From positions 1-31,505 of the forward strand of contig JAEOSL010000031.1 of the NCBI GenBank assembly GCA_016840385.1: a stretch of DNA of 31,505 nucleotides. Reading direction: 5' to 3'. Of this stretch, positions 24,514-31,286 are shown in pieces. Position 1 is the stretch's first letter. Every line of letters begins with the position of its first letter. This DNA is from Candidatus Thorarchaeota archaeon (GTDB lineage: Archaea > Asgardarchaeota > Thorarchaeia > Thorarchaeales > Thorarchaeaceae). The notes under the pieces are model-generated. The model worked only from the letters and a program-made list of their open reading frames with translations. It made no database searches and was not told where the DNA came from. The translations under genes were made by a program, and so were the position numbers.

Positions 24514-24720
24514 TTAGGCTAATGAGAATGGAAGTGGCTTTACAACAGCACGACCACTGTGTTTTGTAATGCGAAGAGTATGCTCGGAAGTTTGCAAAAT
24601 AAAGCTCTCACCCTCTTCGAGATTGTCAAGAACGGTCTTCCCCATTGGACCATTCAGATAACGTGTGAATCGAGCCACAACTTTTTCCTCAGCAGATGTT
24701 GGGTCTCCAATAATACTCAT
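24514..24720 (-). CDS. Small paralogous protein of unknown family (copy A)
   Basis: Protein of 68 residues, paralog of the 76-residue gene downstream. The conserved block is ARFTRYLNGPMGKTVLDNLEEGESF followed by EHTLRITKHSGRAVV, which looks like a helix followed by a small beta meander. The shared GxGExF/EH-x-L pattern across both copies, with different termini, means they are selected proteins, not chance frames. ATG at 24720 has GAGG 8 bp upstream. Located 65 bp downstream of tRNA-Arg(CCG). Function unknown; a regulator or binding partner is as far as the sequence allows. Confidence 0.8.
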   Translation of the reverse strand: MSIIGDPTSAEEKVVARFTRYLNGPMGKTVLDNLEEGESFILQTSEHTLRITKHSGRAVVKPLPFSLA

Positions 24721-24785
24721 GATTCAAACCTCAATTCACACTCTTTTGCATATATGAGGCATATAAACTCCGATTTTATCAAAAA

Positions 24786-24863
24786 TGGCGGGACCGCCCG
24801 GATTTGAACCGGGGATACCTAGCTCCGGAGGCTAGTGCATTATCCAAGCTATACTACGGCCCC
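24786..24863 (-). tRNA. tRNA-Arg (anticodon CCG)
   Basis: Complete cloverleaf on the minus strand: acceptor GGGGCCG/CGGTCCC, D stem GTAT/ATGC, anticodon stem CTAGC/GCTAG with loop CTCCGGA giving CCG (reads CGG), T arm CCCGG-TTCAAAT-CCGGG, discriminator G and encoded CCA. No intron. A TTTTT run directly follows the CCA, as expected for archaeal termination. Confidence 0.97.
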
Positions 24864-24886
24864 AATGGACTGAGAGTCTTGGGTTT

Positions 24887-24893
24887 CTTAAAG
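24887..24893 (-). promoter_or_regulatory. Putative TATA box of tRNA-Arg(CCG)
   Basis: The minus strand reads CTTTAAG, about 23 bases upstream of the tRNA 5' end, matching the spacing at the other tRNA-Arg. Confidence 0.45.
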
Positions 24894-24930
24894 AATTTGT
24901 TCCATCGAGTTTTTTCACCCTTACGACACA

Positions 24931-24939
24931 GTTATAAAA
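24931..24939 (+). promoter_or_regulatory. Putative TATA box of the Lys/Glu-rich protein gene
   Basis: GTTATAAAA is one of the best TATA matches in the window. It predicts a start near 24961, about 20 bases before the ATG at 24982. Confidence 0.55.
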
Positions 24940-24981
24940 CAAAGGGGAGGCACGTCGCTTTGAACGCACAGGTGACAGTCG

Positions 24982-25410
24982 ATGACTAACAAAGAGAAAG
25001 CCCTCAAGATTGAACGTGTCAGACTCAGAAAGAGTCAGAACCCACAACAGATCGACTTGAAGAAAATGGACAGAGTTCGATCTGCTAAAACAGAATTCTG
25101 GAAGATGAAGAAGCGGGGCGAGTTTGAAGCAAAGAAATCAACCGTAAAGCCAGATGCTAAGAAGGCTAAACCCAAGAAAGAAAAGAAGAAGAAAGTGAAA
25201 GAGCCAGAACTTGAAGTTGTTGAGGACAAACCAGAGCTCGAAGTCATTGAGGAAGAACCAGAAATCGAAGAGATTGAAAAGGAACCAGAATTAGAAGTCA
25301 TTGAAGAAGAACCAGTAGAGATTGACAAAGAACTTGAAGAACTCTACTCCGATGACGACGATGTGGATGAGGAAACTGAAAAGGAAGAAGTTGAAGAAAC
25401 CTCAGAATAA
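24982..25410 (+). CDS. Lys-rich / Glu-rich low-complexity protein with acidic repeats
   Basis: Protein of 142 residues in two parts. Residues 1-75 are very basic (RVRLRKSQNPQQIDLKKMDR, then KKAKPKKEKKKKVK), fit to bind nucleic acid or the ribosome. Residues 75-142 are very acidic with an imperfect repeat of the type PELEVIEEEP, about four units, visible in DNA from roughly 25200 to 25320. There is no hydrophobic core in the second half, so it is probably disordered. ATG at 24982 with AGGTGA upstream. An N-terminal motif I could tie to a known family was not found. The coding assignment is supported by the good promoter and ribosome site. Confidence 0.75.
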   Translation: MTNKEKALKIERVRLRKSQNPQQIDLKKMDRVRSAKTEFWKMKKRGEFEAKKSTVKPDAKKAKPKKEKKKKVKEPELEVVEDKPELEVIEEEPEIEEIEKEPELEVIEEEPVEIDKELEELYSDDDDVDEETEKEEVEETSE

Positions 25411-25504
25411 CCTCTCAACACATAAATTATCGAGCATCCAAAAGAATAAGACTGACGAAAGTATTCTGTGCAGTCTGTCAACCCATTAAGCGGAAGGTAG
25501 GATT

Positions 25505-26335
25505 ATGACCACTCTTCTTCAGATAGTTAAGCGTCTACAAGAACTAGCCCCACAAGAGATGACTGTTCAGGGTCTAGAGAACCGAGTTGAAATTGGTCCG
25601 CAAACAGAGACTGACCAAACCAATACTACGGTGAAGCGGATACTAATTGCAACCTATCCATCGGCACGGGTGGTCACTAAAGCATCCCAGGACAAGTCCA
25701 ATCTTCTTGTTACGTATCGACCATTATTCCCTTTTGCAATCGATAGACTGTCTGGCTTAGATCTTGTGAGAGTACGTCTTCTAGCTAAGAATTACATCTC
25801 AACTTATGTCATTGGGAGTGGGTGGTTGTGCGCAAGAGACGGTCTTAATGATGCACTTGTGGATGCACTGGGTCTAGAGAAAATTGGAGATTTCTCAACA
25901 GAAAGTGATTATGGCCATCTCGCAGCTATAGGTAGAATCTGCAAGCCGCCAGGTGTAAAGAATCATTCAGGATTTGCAAATTATATCGCATCAAAGTTGA
26001 ATCTCAGCACGGTGATGTTCTCAGGAGACCTCGACGATGAAGTTGGAGATGTGATCGTAAGTGCAGGGCATCACATCGATATGCCAGATATCATCAACGG
26101 AAGAGAGCAGGATATCAAAACTCTAGTCACGGGAGAACTTTCTCCGGAGCTCAGACTCTTGGCAAAAGAAGAGGGTATGAATACACTCGAACTTGGAGCT
26201 TTTGTGTCCGAAGATCCTGGAATGAAGCGTTTGCGAGATAGTATCAGTCTTGAGTTTCCAGAGTTGAAAATTGATTTTATAGCAGCAACTCCCTTGACTC
26301 AAGCCTTGAAACCATACAAGGATGAAATGGCGTAG
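25505..26335 (+). CDS. NIF3-like (GTP cyclohydrolase I type 2-like) protein with altered metal site
   Basis: Protein of 276 residues matching the NIF3/YbgI fold: an N-terminal helix (LLQIVKRLQELAP), RILIATYPSARVV, LVTYRPLFPFAIDRL, ISTYVIGSG, DGLNDALVDALGL, IVSAGHHIDMPDI and NTLELGAFVSEDPGMKRLRD. NIF3 proteins normally bind two metals through HHP, an AHTNLD segment and GH-x3-E. Here HHP is YRP, the AHTNLD segment is IGSGWL, and GH is GA, while the final Glu remains. The usual dinuclear centre is therefore largely gone. ATG at 25505 has AAGGTAGG upstream. It ends 15 bp from the convergent DUF89 gene. Function of even normal NIF3 proteins is uncertain. Confidence 0.8.
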   Translation: MTTLLQIVKRLQELAPQEMTVQGLENRVEIGPQTETDQTNTTVKRILIATYPSARVVTKASQDKSNLLVTYRPLFPFAIDRLSGLDLVRVRLLAKNYISTYVIGSGWLCARDGLNDALVDALGLEKIGDFSTESDYGHLAAIGRICKPPGVKNHSGFANYIASKLNLSTVMFSGDLDDEVGDVIVSAGHHIDMPDIINGREQDIKTLVTGELSPELRLLAKEEGMNTLELGAFVSEDPGMKRLRDSISLEFPELKIDFIAATPLTQALKPYKDEMA

Positions 26336-26350
26336 GGCTTTCAATCTATT

Positions 26351-27238
26351 CTACTTTGGAGGATATCGAATCATTACCACGTTCTTATTCTTTGGAACAC
26401 CAACATGTTTTGCTACAGGAATACACTTTGTCCTCATGATATGGACTACAGGAGCTTTTGGTTCCCACTCGGTTAATGACTCAAAGTTACCCATCCCTTT
26501 TGCTACAATCAATTCAGCAGAATGAAAGAGGTCTAGAAACTCTTTGGAATTACGCTCAAGATTGACTCCAATAGCTGGTGCGCCAGTATCAACGACCTCA
26601 TCGGCATAATCTCCAAGTTTTACCTCATCTGCATCAATCATTGTTGCATCATTTAAAATGGGACCACCCTTCACCGCAGCAATCACTTTCGGTCCAAGGC
26701 GCTTGATTTCTCTAATGAGAATCATGTCAAGAACAACTTCCCCAGCGTTATCATGCAGAAAGAGAACCTCACTAGCGTTTTCACATAGGGTCCGTAATTC
26801 ATCCACTTGGTCTACAGTCAAATCGGATTCTACATTGTTGAGAATGTGTCGTAGTTCATCAAGGTTGAATTCCCTTCCAGATACATCGAATTCAATTGCA
26901 TTAGCTGCAGCCGCTATGAGCGTAGCTGTACGAAACATAGAGTGTGGATCCTTTGCTTCATCTACTAACTGGATGAGCTCTGGAAGAATACCGAGTGCCA
27001 TGACATTCGATTCACGTTTCAATTCCTCGTAGGGATCTTTCCCAGTCATCCGCTGAACAATCAGGTCTCTATCAGTTCCAATGAAACTTGGGACTGAGTT
27101 GCTATCAAAGTGTTCTCCAAGAAACTTGGTCATTGCGGTGATGACTTCCATCTGGAGATCCTGATCATCTGTTGCTAACCGAACCTGATTGATAGCTCGT
27201 TCAAGTAGACAGTGCGCACACTCTAATGACACTTTCAT
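26351..27238 (-). CDS. DUF89-family damage-control phosphatase
   Basis: Protein of 295 residues of the archaeal DUF89 type. The N-terminal CAHC (residues 7-10) marks the subfamily with a cysteine pair. The catalytic metal site is intact: DNAGEVVLD (163-171), VKGGPILNDAT (189-199) and VAKGMGNFESL (about 245). DUF89 enzymes hydrolyse phosphate from damaged or side-product sugar phosphates and cofactors, with Mn, Co or Ni. Its downstream neighbour order (TPI is next upstream on the same strand) fits a role near sugar-phosphate metabolism, but substrate cannot be assigned. ATG at 27238; weak AGGCGA-type ribosome site. 56 bp after the TPI gene. Confidence 0.9.
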   Translation of the reverse strand: MKVSLECAHCLLERAINQVRLATDDQDLQMEVITAMTKFLGEHFDSNSVPSFIGTDRDLIVQRMTGKDPYEELKRESNVMALGILPELIQLVDEAKDPHSMFRTATLIAAAANAIEFDVSGREFNLDELRHILNNVESDLTVDQVDELRTLCENASEVLFLHDNAGEVVLDMILIREIKRLGPKVIAAVKGGPILNDATMIDADEVKLGDYADEVVDTGAPAIGVNLERNSKEFLDLFHSAELIVAKGMGNFESLTEWEPKAPVVHIMRTKCIPVAKHVGVPKNKNVVMIRYPPK

Positions 27239-27294
27239 CTAGTATCGCCTGAAAGTATTCCTGTCCGAATCAATGAAAAATGAAACGGAAGGGA

Positions 27295-27975
27295 CTATTT
27301 ACTCAGAGGTGTAACGAGATCGGCCAACACATCTTCTGGTTTAGGAGATTTAGCTACTGCAGAGGCAAGAAGAACTCCCTGTGCGCCTAGCTTGATGGCA
27401 GATTTGACATCATCACCATTACTTATACCGGCACCACAGAGGATTACGACATCCTTGTTTACTGCACGTATCTTATCTATCGTACCCGAGATTATTTCTG
27501 GCTGAGCTTGAGATACTGAAATTCCAGATCCAATAAGCTCTGGTGGTTCAACCGCAACAGCCCAGGGATTCATAGTTGCTGCAGCAACACTCACCAGTAT
27601 GTTGTTTGTACAAACCACCGCATCGAGATTGAGTGTGTGTGATTTGTCAATTGAAGCCTCAATATCAGCGAGTTGCATCCTATTTTCAGAATGGTTCAGG
27701 AGTGTTCCAGCACATCCAGCCTCTACAAGGGTCTCTCCGAGAGCATGACCCGTAAATCTTCCAGGTTCTCCGGCATCCATATGCTGAGAGAATACAGGAA
27801 TCTCGACGGCTTTCGCTACCCGATAAACATCTGGAATCTGAGGAGCAACGACAATGGGCACATCGTATTGATTTGATACCCGTTCACAAGCTTGGGCAAG
27901 AAGAACAGCCTTCTCACCAGTAGCTTGGGGGTATGTTTTCAGATTGATAATGACAACAGGAGTCTTGATTTTCAT
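27295..27975 (-). CDS. tpiA: Triosephosphate isomerase (archaeal type)
   Basis: Interconverts dihydroxyacetone phosphate and glyceraldehyde 3-phosphate. The 226-residue length is typical of the short, tetrameric archaeal TPI. Catalytic residues are visible: N11 and K13 in INLKTY, H95 in LLNHSENR and E143 in AVEPPELIGSG. The phosphate-binding end is CGAGISNGDD followed by GVLLASAVAKS. No signal peptide. ATG at 27975 with AGGTGGG upstream. It lies ahead of the DUF89 gene on the same strand, 56 bp apart, so the two may be co-transcribed. Confidence 0.96.
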   Translation of the reverse strand: MKIKTPVVIINLKTYPQATGEKAVLLAQACERVSNQYDVPIVVAPQIPDVYRVAKAVEIPVFSQHMDAGEPGRFTGHALGETLVEAGCAGTLLNHSENRMQLADIEASIDKSHTLNLDAVVCTNNILVSVAAATMNPWAVAVEPPELIGSGISVSQAQPEIISGTIDKIRAVNKDVVILCGAGISNGDDVKSAIKLGAQGVLLASAVAKSPKPEDVLADLVTPLSK

Positions 27976-28061
27976 CGGTCAAATCCCACCTGATTATGCC
28001 AAGCAGCAACAGGCCTGAATTTAACTATTGCTGGACATCAGTATGGGAGTTTACAAGAGGT

Positions 28062-28625
28062 CTATCTAGCTGAACCAATGAGAAGTTTCATGATTGGTAC
28101 TCGAGCATAACCACGCCTATTCAGGTCGGTTATGGGTTTTCGTACCTCTATCTTGACAAACTTACCTGCCTCAGCAGACTTGTAGTACTGGAGATATATC
28201 TTGGTAAATTCATCAAATGTGGCTGCGGATAGAAGATCAGAAACAACATCATTTGCGATTCGTACGTGGGCATCCTGATCGGTCATTGCACCTGTTTTCA
28301 GCTCAATGTTACCAAGTGGTGCTTTTCCAATCCAGAATCGTTCACCCATTGCCATGAATTCGATATAGAACTCATCAGTACCTTCGATTCCACCACCAAT
28401 GTTGGAATCATTAAACATGTACATCAATCGGTCTTGAATCTCGGAGTGATAGGGTATTGTATCTGCACCACCAACAGAAACCTCTTCTTCAACAGCAGGT
28501 TCTTCCACAACTTCTGGAGCTTCAACAGGTTCTTCTTCGGCGGTTTCAACCTCAGTGGCTTCTACAGCTTTTTCGGTCCCTTCATCTTCTTTTTCATCTT
28601 TTTTACGTTTAAAGAATCTTGACAT
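28062..28625 (-). CDS. SCP2-like domain protein with acidic N-terminal tail
   Basis: Protein of 187 residues. A basic start (MSRFFKRKKDEK) is followed by about 40 residues dominated by Glu, Val and Pro (residues 12-50), probably disordered. Residues 60-187 look like an SCP2 (sterol carrier/lipid-binding) fold: a helix (EIQDRLMYMFND), strands EFYIEFMAMGERFWIGK and GNIELKTGAMTDQDAHVRIA, then a helix VVSDLLSAATFDEF, and a closing strand with a basic RKPITDLNRR. The D-A-H-V-R-I-A then D-L-L-S pattern resembles SCP2, which binds hydrophobic ligands. The ligand is unknown. Separate from TPI by 86 bp. ATG at 28625 with GGAG about 11 bp upstream. SCP2 call moderate. Confidence 0.7.
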   Translation of the reverse strand: MSRFFKRKKDEKEDEGTEKAVEATEVETAEEEPVEAPEVVEEPAVEEEVSVGGADTIPYHSEIQDRLMYMFNDSNIGGGIEGTDEFYIEFMAMGERFWIGKAPLGNIELKTGAMTDQDAHVRIANDVVSDLLSAATFDEFTKIYLQYYKSAEAGKFVKIEVRKPITDLNRRGYARVPIMKLLIGSAR

Positions 28626-28745
28626 TCTTGGATTTGCTCCTAATTGAGGAATTAGCCATTGGACATAGATTTGCGCTACTCTAGTATCCTATGCTCTTCT
28701 AGAAATCCTACCCGGTTATAGAAAAAGGTAGTTCAGCTGTATACC

Positions 28746-28973
28746 TCATGTTTGAGGATTCGGCTTTGGTGTATCTTGGAGTGCCATTTGTTGTAATTGA
28801 GCAATTAAGGGGAGACCACCTGATGGTTTACGCTCACCCCATAGTTCATCCACAAGAAGATCACGAATAGCAATTCGGATAACCTCTGAACGATTAGGGT
28901 ATTTGTTCTGACCAATCAGTTCGTCAACGCCATCAACGTAAGATTCTGGCATGCAGATAGTAACGACTCTCAT
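28746..28973 (-). CDS. Ribbon-helix-helix (CopG/NikR-like) DNA-binding protein
   Basis: Protein of 75 residues. The first strand is VVTICMPESYVDGVDELI, followed by a turn and the helix NRSEVIRIAIRDLLVDEL (residues 27-44), the signature of ribbon-helix-helix repressors that bind DNA as dimers. The C-terminal extension (GGLPLIAQLQQMALQDTPKP) is short and has no metal-binding domain, so it is not a full NikR. ATG at 28973 with GGTG upstream. It stands alone between the SCP2-like gene and the dehydrogenase. It could act on its own promoter or on one of the palindromes seen in this window; there is no evidence to choose. Confidence 0.88.
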   Translation of the reverse strand: MRVVTICMPESYVDGVDELIGQNKYPNRSEVIRIAIRDLLVDELWGERKPSGGLPLIAQLQQMALQDTPKPNPQT

Positions 28974-29053
28974 TGTACACCAACATCAAAGACAGCAAAC
29001 ACCATAATGAAGGGGTGTCTGATTGGGGTGCGTATCCCCGTATTACTTACTTT

Positions 29054-30094
29054 TCAGGGTTTTAGAACGAGTTTACCCATCTGTGCACCCTTTTCGAGGA
29101 TTTCATGAGCCTCTTGAGCTTTTGAAAGTGGAAGTATCCTATCCACAGTAGGTCTGATAGTGTCATTCCAGACTAGCTTTAGCGCTGTTCGAAGCTCATC
29201 TCTGCTTCCCATTGTTGAACCAAGGATCTCAAGTTGCTTCCAAAAGAGGAGATTCACATTAGTTTCTGCAATCGGCCCAGATGTTGCGCCACAGGTAACA
29301 AGTTTTCCGCCTTTTCTAAGACTCTTCATACTTCGAGCCCATGTAGCTTGACCAACAGAGTCTACAACTATGTCAACACCACGATTTTTTGTGAGCCGAT
29401 AGATTTCCTTGTGATAATCAGGTGTTTTATTGTGATTGATACCTTCATCTGCACCCAGAACGTATGATTTCTCTAACTTTTCATCCGAGGAACTTGTGAC
29501 TATCACTCTAGCTCCAGCCGCTTTTGCAATCTGCAGTGCTGCTAAAGCCACTCCACCTCCAATCCCAATGATGAGAACATTATCTCCAGCTTTAATCTGA
29601 GCCTTAGTCATTAGCATCCGCCATGCAGTCATGAGTGTAAGGGGAATAGAAGCAGCCCCAGCCATGTCAATGCCGCTCTCTTTTGGAATTGGTATTATGT
29701 TCTGTGCATCCACATTGAGATACTCGGCGTATCCACCTCGATAGTGTTCACCGATTATTCCATAGGATGAGCAGAGAGATTCCTGACCCCGTACACAGAA
29801 CTCACAGGTCCCACACGATGTTCCCGGATCGACAATTATCTTCTGACCGACTTCAAATGAGTCACTAACTTTACTTCCAATCTCAGCAATCTCGCCGCTG
29901 ATATCGCTACCAAGAATATGAGGCATCTCAAGTTTCAGTCCTGGAATACCTCCCCGTACAAAGAGGTCTAGATGGTTCAGTGCGACATACTTCACATTGA
30001 CCAGAACCTGATCAGCTCCAATAGAAGGAGTGTCGATATCCTCGTATGAAAGCACATCTGGACCACCATGCTCATGAAATACTGTCGCCTTCAT
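29054..30094 (-). CDS. Medium-chain dehydrogenase/reductase, alcohol dehydrogenase-like
   Basis: About 346 residues starting MKATVFHEHGGPDVLS. A structural zinc site is present: CGTCEFCVRGQESLC (C-x2-C-x2-C-x7-C). The nucleotide-binding fold shows IGIGGGVALAALQIAKAAGA. The catalytic zinc ligands of alcohol dehydrogenases are absent: the usual Cys is Asn in LNHLDLF and the usual GHE is GSD in LGSDISG. That pattern is typical of quinone-oxidoreductase-like members, so the enzyme probably reduces a quinone or enone with NAD(P)H. The open frame extends to 30217, but AAGGTGA 5 bp before the ATG at 30094 fixes the start. A TATA-like element lies at 30134-30141. Substrate unknown. Confidence 0.9.
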   Translation of the reverse strand: MKATVFHEHGGPDVLSYEDIDTPSIGADQVLVNVKYVALNHLDLFVRGGIPGLKLEMPHILGSDISGEIAEIGSKVSDSFEVGQKIIVDPGTSCGTCEFCVRGQESLCSSYGIIGEHYRGGYAEYLNVDAQNIIPIPKESGIDMAGAASIPLTLMTAWRMLMTKAQIKAGDNVLIIGIGGGVALAALQIAKAAGARVIVTSSSDEKLEKSYVLGADEGINHNKTPDYHKEIYRLTKNRGVDIVVDSVGQATWARSMKSLRKGGKLVTCGATSGPIAETNVNLLFWKQLEILGSTMGSRDELRTALKLVWNDTIRPTVDRILPLSKAQEAHEILEKGAQMGKLVLKP

Positions 30095-30133
30095 AGATTT
30101 CACCTTAGAACAGCGTAGATATTGCACAAAGTG

Positions 30134-30141
30134 ACATAAAA
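30134..30141 (-). promoter_or_regulatory. Putative TATA box of the dehydrogenase
   Basis: The minus strand reads TTTTATGT, about 40 bp upstream of the ATG at 30094. It fits a leader of about 18 bases and supports the shorter start over the frame extension to 30217. Confidence 0.4.
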
Positions 30142-30178
30142 CCTCGGATTGGGACTTGTTGGTTTCATATTTGCACAA

Positions 30179-30185
30179 GTTTAAG
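30179..30185 (+). promoter_or_regulatory. Putative TATA box of the parvulin gene
   Basis: GTTTAAG predicts a start near 30210, about 28 bases before the ATG at 30238. Confidence 0.35.
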
Positions 30186-30237
30186 ACCAGTTGATTTTCA
30201 AACAATCTTCGTAACACCCATTAAACAGGTGAATTCA

Positions 30238-30528
30238 ATGGCAAAAGGAAAAGCAGGAAAGGTCCGTGCTAGTCACATCTTAGTAGACAAGCATAGTCAA
30301 GCACAAGCTCTCATTAGCAAAATCGCTGAGGGCGGAGACTTCAAGAAAATTGCACTGAACCACAGTAGCTGCCCATCTAAGAAGAAGGGTGGAGACCTCG
30401 GTTGGTTCACAAAGGGACAGATGGTTCCTGAGTTTGAAAAAGCAGCATTCAAGCTTAATGTTGGTGCAATGACAGCAGAACCTGTCAAAACTAAATTTGG
30501 TTACCACATCATCAAAAGAACTGGATGA
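30238..30528 (+). CDS. Parvulin-type peptidyl-prolyl cis-trans isomerase
   Basis: Stand-alone parvulin of 96 residues. The fold is complete: VRASHILVDKHSQA, EGGDFKKIALNHSSCPSKKKGGDLGWF, GQMVPEFEKAAFKLNVG and GYHIIKRTG. The two active-site histidines (SHIL and YHII) and the Cys of SSCPS are all present. It isomerises Xaa-Pro bonds to help protein folding, in the cytoplasm since there is no signal peptide. The basic N-terminus (AKGKAGK) resembles small archaeal and human Par14-like forms. The start is ATG at 30238 with AGGTGA 5 bp upstream; an in-frame GTG lies at 30229. Single-domain parvulins are not universal in archaea. Confidence 0.95.
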   Translation: MAKGKAGKVRASHILVDKHSQAQALISKIAEGGDFKKIALNHSSCPSKKKGGDLGWFTKGQMVPEFEKAAFKLNVGAMTAEPVKTKFGYHIIKRTG

Positions 30529-30536
30529 TAGTCACT

Positions 30537-30569
30537 GAAAAAGAAACTGAGGACTAATTCCCTCAGTTT
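30537..30569 (-). terminator. Terminator hairpin for the small membrane-protein gene (possibly bidirectional)
   Basis: AAACTGAGG (30544-30552) and CCTCAGTTT (30561-30569) form a perfect 9-bp stem with an 8-base loop. On the minus strand it is followed by a T-rich run (CTTTTTC), so it should stop the gene ending at 30563; the stem overlaps that gene's last codons. It also lies 16 bp after the parvulin stop, where it lacks a T-run. Confidence 0.55.
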
Positions 30570-30979
30570 GTGGCACTTGCAGTATTTGCTTTTGTTTTGA
30601 ATCGATTTAGGAGGAATAGTCCAAGTAAGAAGATAAAGAACAAATCAAGAATCAAGAAATAAACAATCATTGTCCTTGGAAATAGTAAGCTCTCAAGATA
30701 CACCCTGAAAATGAGGAGTATACTCAATCCAACAAAACCAATCATGGCGATTGCATAATTTATTCTGTGATGGATAGCGAATATCCGATTAATGTTCAGA
30801 GTGGCAAGTTGAACGCTCCCAGTGATGAGTAGGATAATGCTAGATGAAAACAAGACATTACTTGCTAAAGTGATGTCATCAGTAGCTATTCGAAAGATGC
30901 TCATCCAACTTTGAATTCCAAGGGCTACTATTACTATAAGGAGTCCAAGTATATTGTTCATCCGGTTTGATATTTTCAC
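30563..30979 (-). CDS. Small membrane protein, unknown
   Basis: Protein of 138 residues with four likely membrane helices: about 10-27, 38-58, 72-95 and 103-126. A charged loop (NRIFAIHHRIN) carries several His and Arg between helices two and three. The C-terminus is basic then Ser/Thr/Ala-rich (NRFKTKANTASATN), presumably cytosolic. There is no signal peptide beyond the first helix and no motif I recognise. It is convergent with parvulin and ends in a shared hairpin. The 307-bp gap upstream separates it from the next gene, which is divergent. Confidence 0.6.
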   Translation of the reverse strand: MKISNRMNNILGLLIVIVALGIQSWMSIFRIATDDITLASNVLFSSSIILLITGSVQLATLNINRIFAIHHRINYAIAMIGFVGLSILLIFRVYLESLLFPRTMIVYFLILDLFFIFLLGLFLLNRFKTKANTASATN

Positions 30980-31131
30980 GATTTCAGAAACCTCTCTTTT
31001 TATTTAGTACGAAAGTAATCCCCAAGAGCAAGGATGCTCTAGAATTAGATGAATTATCTATTTGATAAACTTATCTAAAATATATTAATAGTTAATTAAC
31101 AAAAGAACTGGGTAGTCTTCAATTATCTGAC

Positions 31132-31162
31132 AATAGGTCTGCCTTCATGTGCCAGACCTGTT
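31132..31162. other. Hairpin in the 307-bp gap
   Basis: A 7-bp perfect core, AGGTCTG (31135-31141) and CAGACCT (31153-31159), extends to about 10 bp with one wobble pair; the loop is 11 bases. On the plus strand it is followed by TCTTTCTTT, as in a terminator. No plus-strand gene lies before it, so it might end an unseen short transcript, or act as a regulatory site. Confidence 0.4.
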
Positions 31163-31221
31163 CTTTCTTTATATTTCAATTACTCTTACTCGCTTGGTCA
31201 CAAATAAGGTTGGGAGTGGAA

Positions 31222-31230
31222 ATTTAAATA
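31222..31230 (+). promoter_or_regulatory. Putative TATA box of the secreted-protein gene
   Basis: ATTTAAATA at 31222-31230 predicts a start near 31253 and a leader of about 34 bases, within which GAGGGG serves as ribosome-binding site for the ATG at 31287. Confidence 0.5.
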
Positions 31231-31286
31231 ACGATATACTTATTCTTTTCTTCTCGAACTGCTTCCATCATACGAGAGGGGAAATT

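Larger units (their letters stand above)
30980..31286. other. Intergenic region with no gene seen
   Basis: The 307-bp gap between two divergent genes contains no convincing reading frame. It holds a small 6-bp hairpin (AGAGCA/TGCTCT at 31025-31040), an AT-rich stretch, a larger hairpin at 31132-31162, and a TATA-like element at 31222-31230 for the rightward gene. Confidence 0.5.

Noticed and set aside
24804..24989. Open frame crossing tRNA-Arg(CCG)
   Set aside because: It overlaps a complete tRNA on the other strand and the next gene's start; a by-product of the tRNA sequence.
25200..25320. Short tandem DNA repeats considered as a CRISPR or satellite array
   Set aside because: They are imperfect in-frame codon repeats inside a Glu-rich protein, with no spacers.
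30095..30217. N-terminal extension of the dehydrogenase frame
   Set aside because: The extra 41 residues have no family similarity, cross a likely TATA box, and the ATG at 30094 has a good Shine-Dalgarno.
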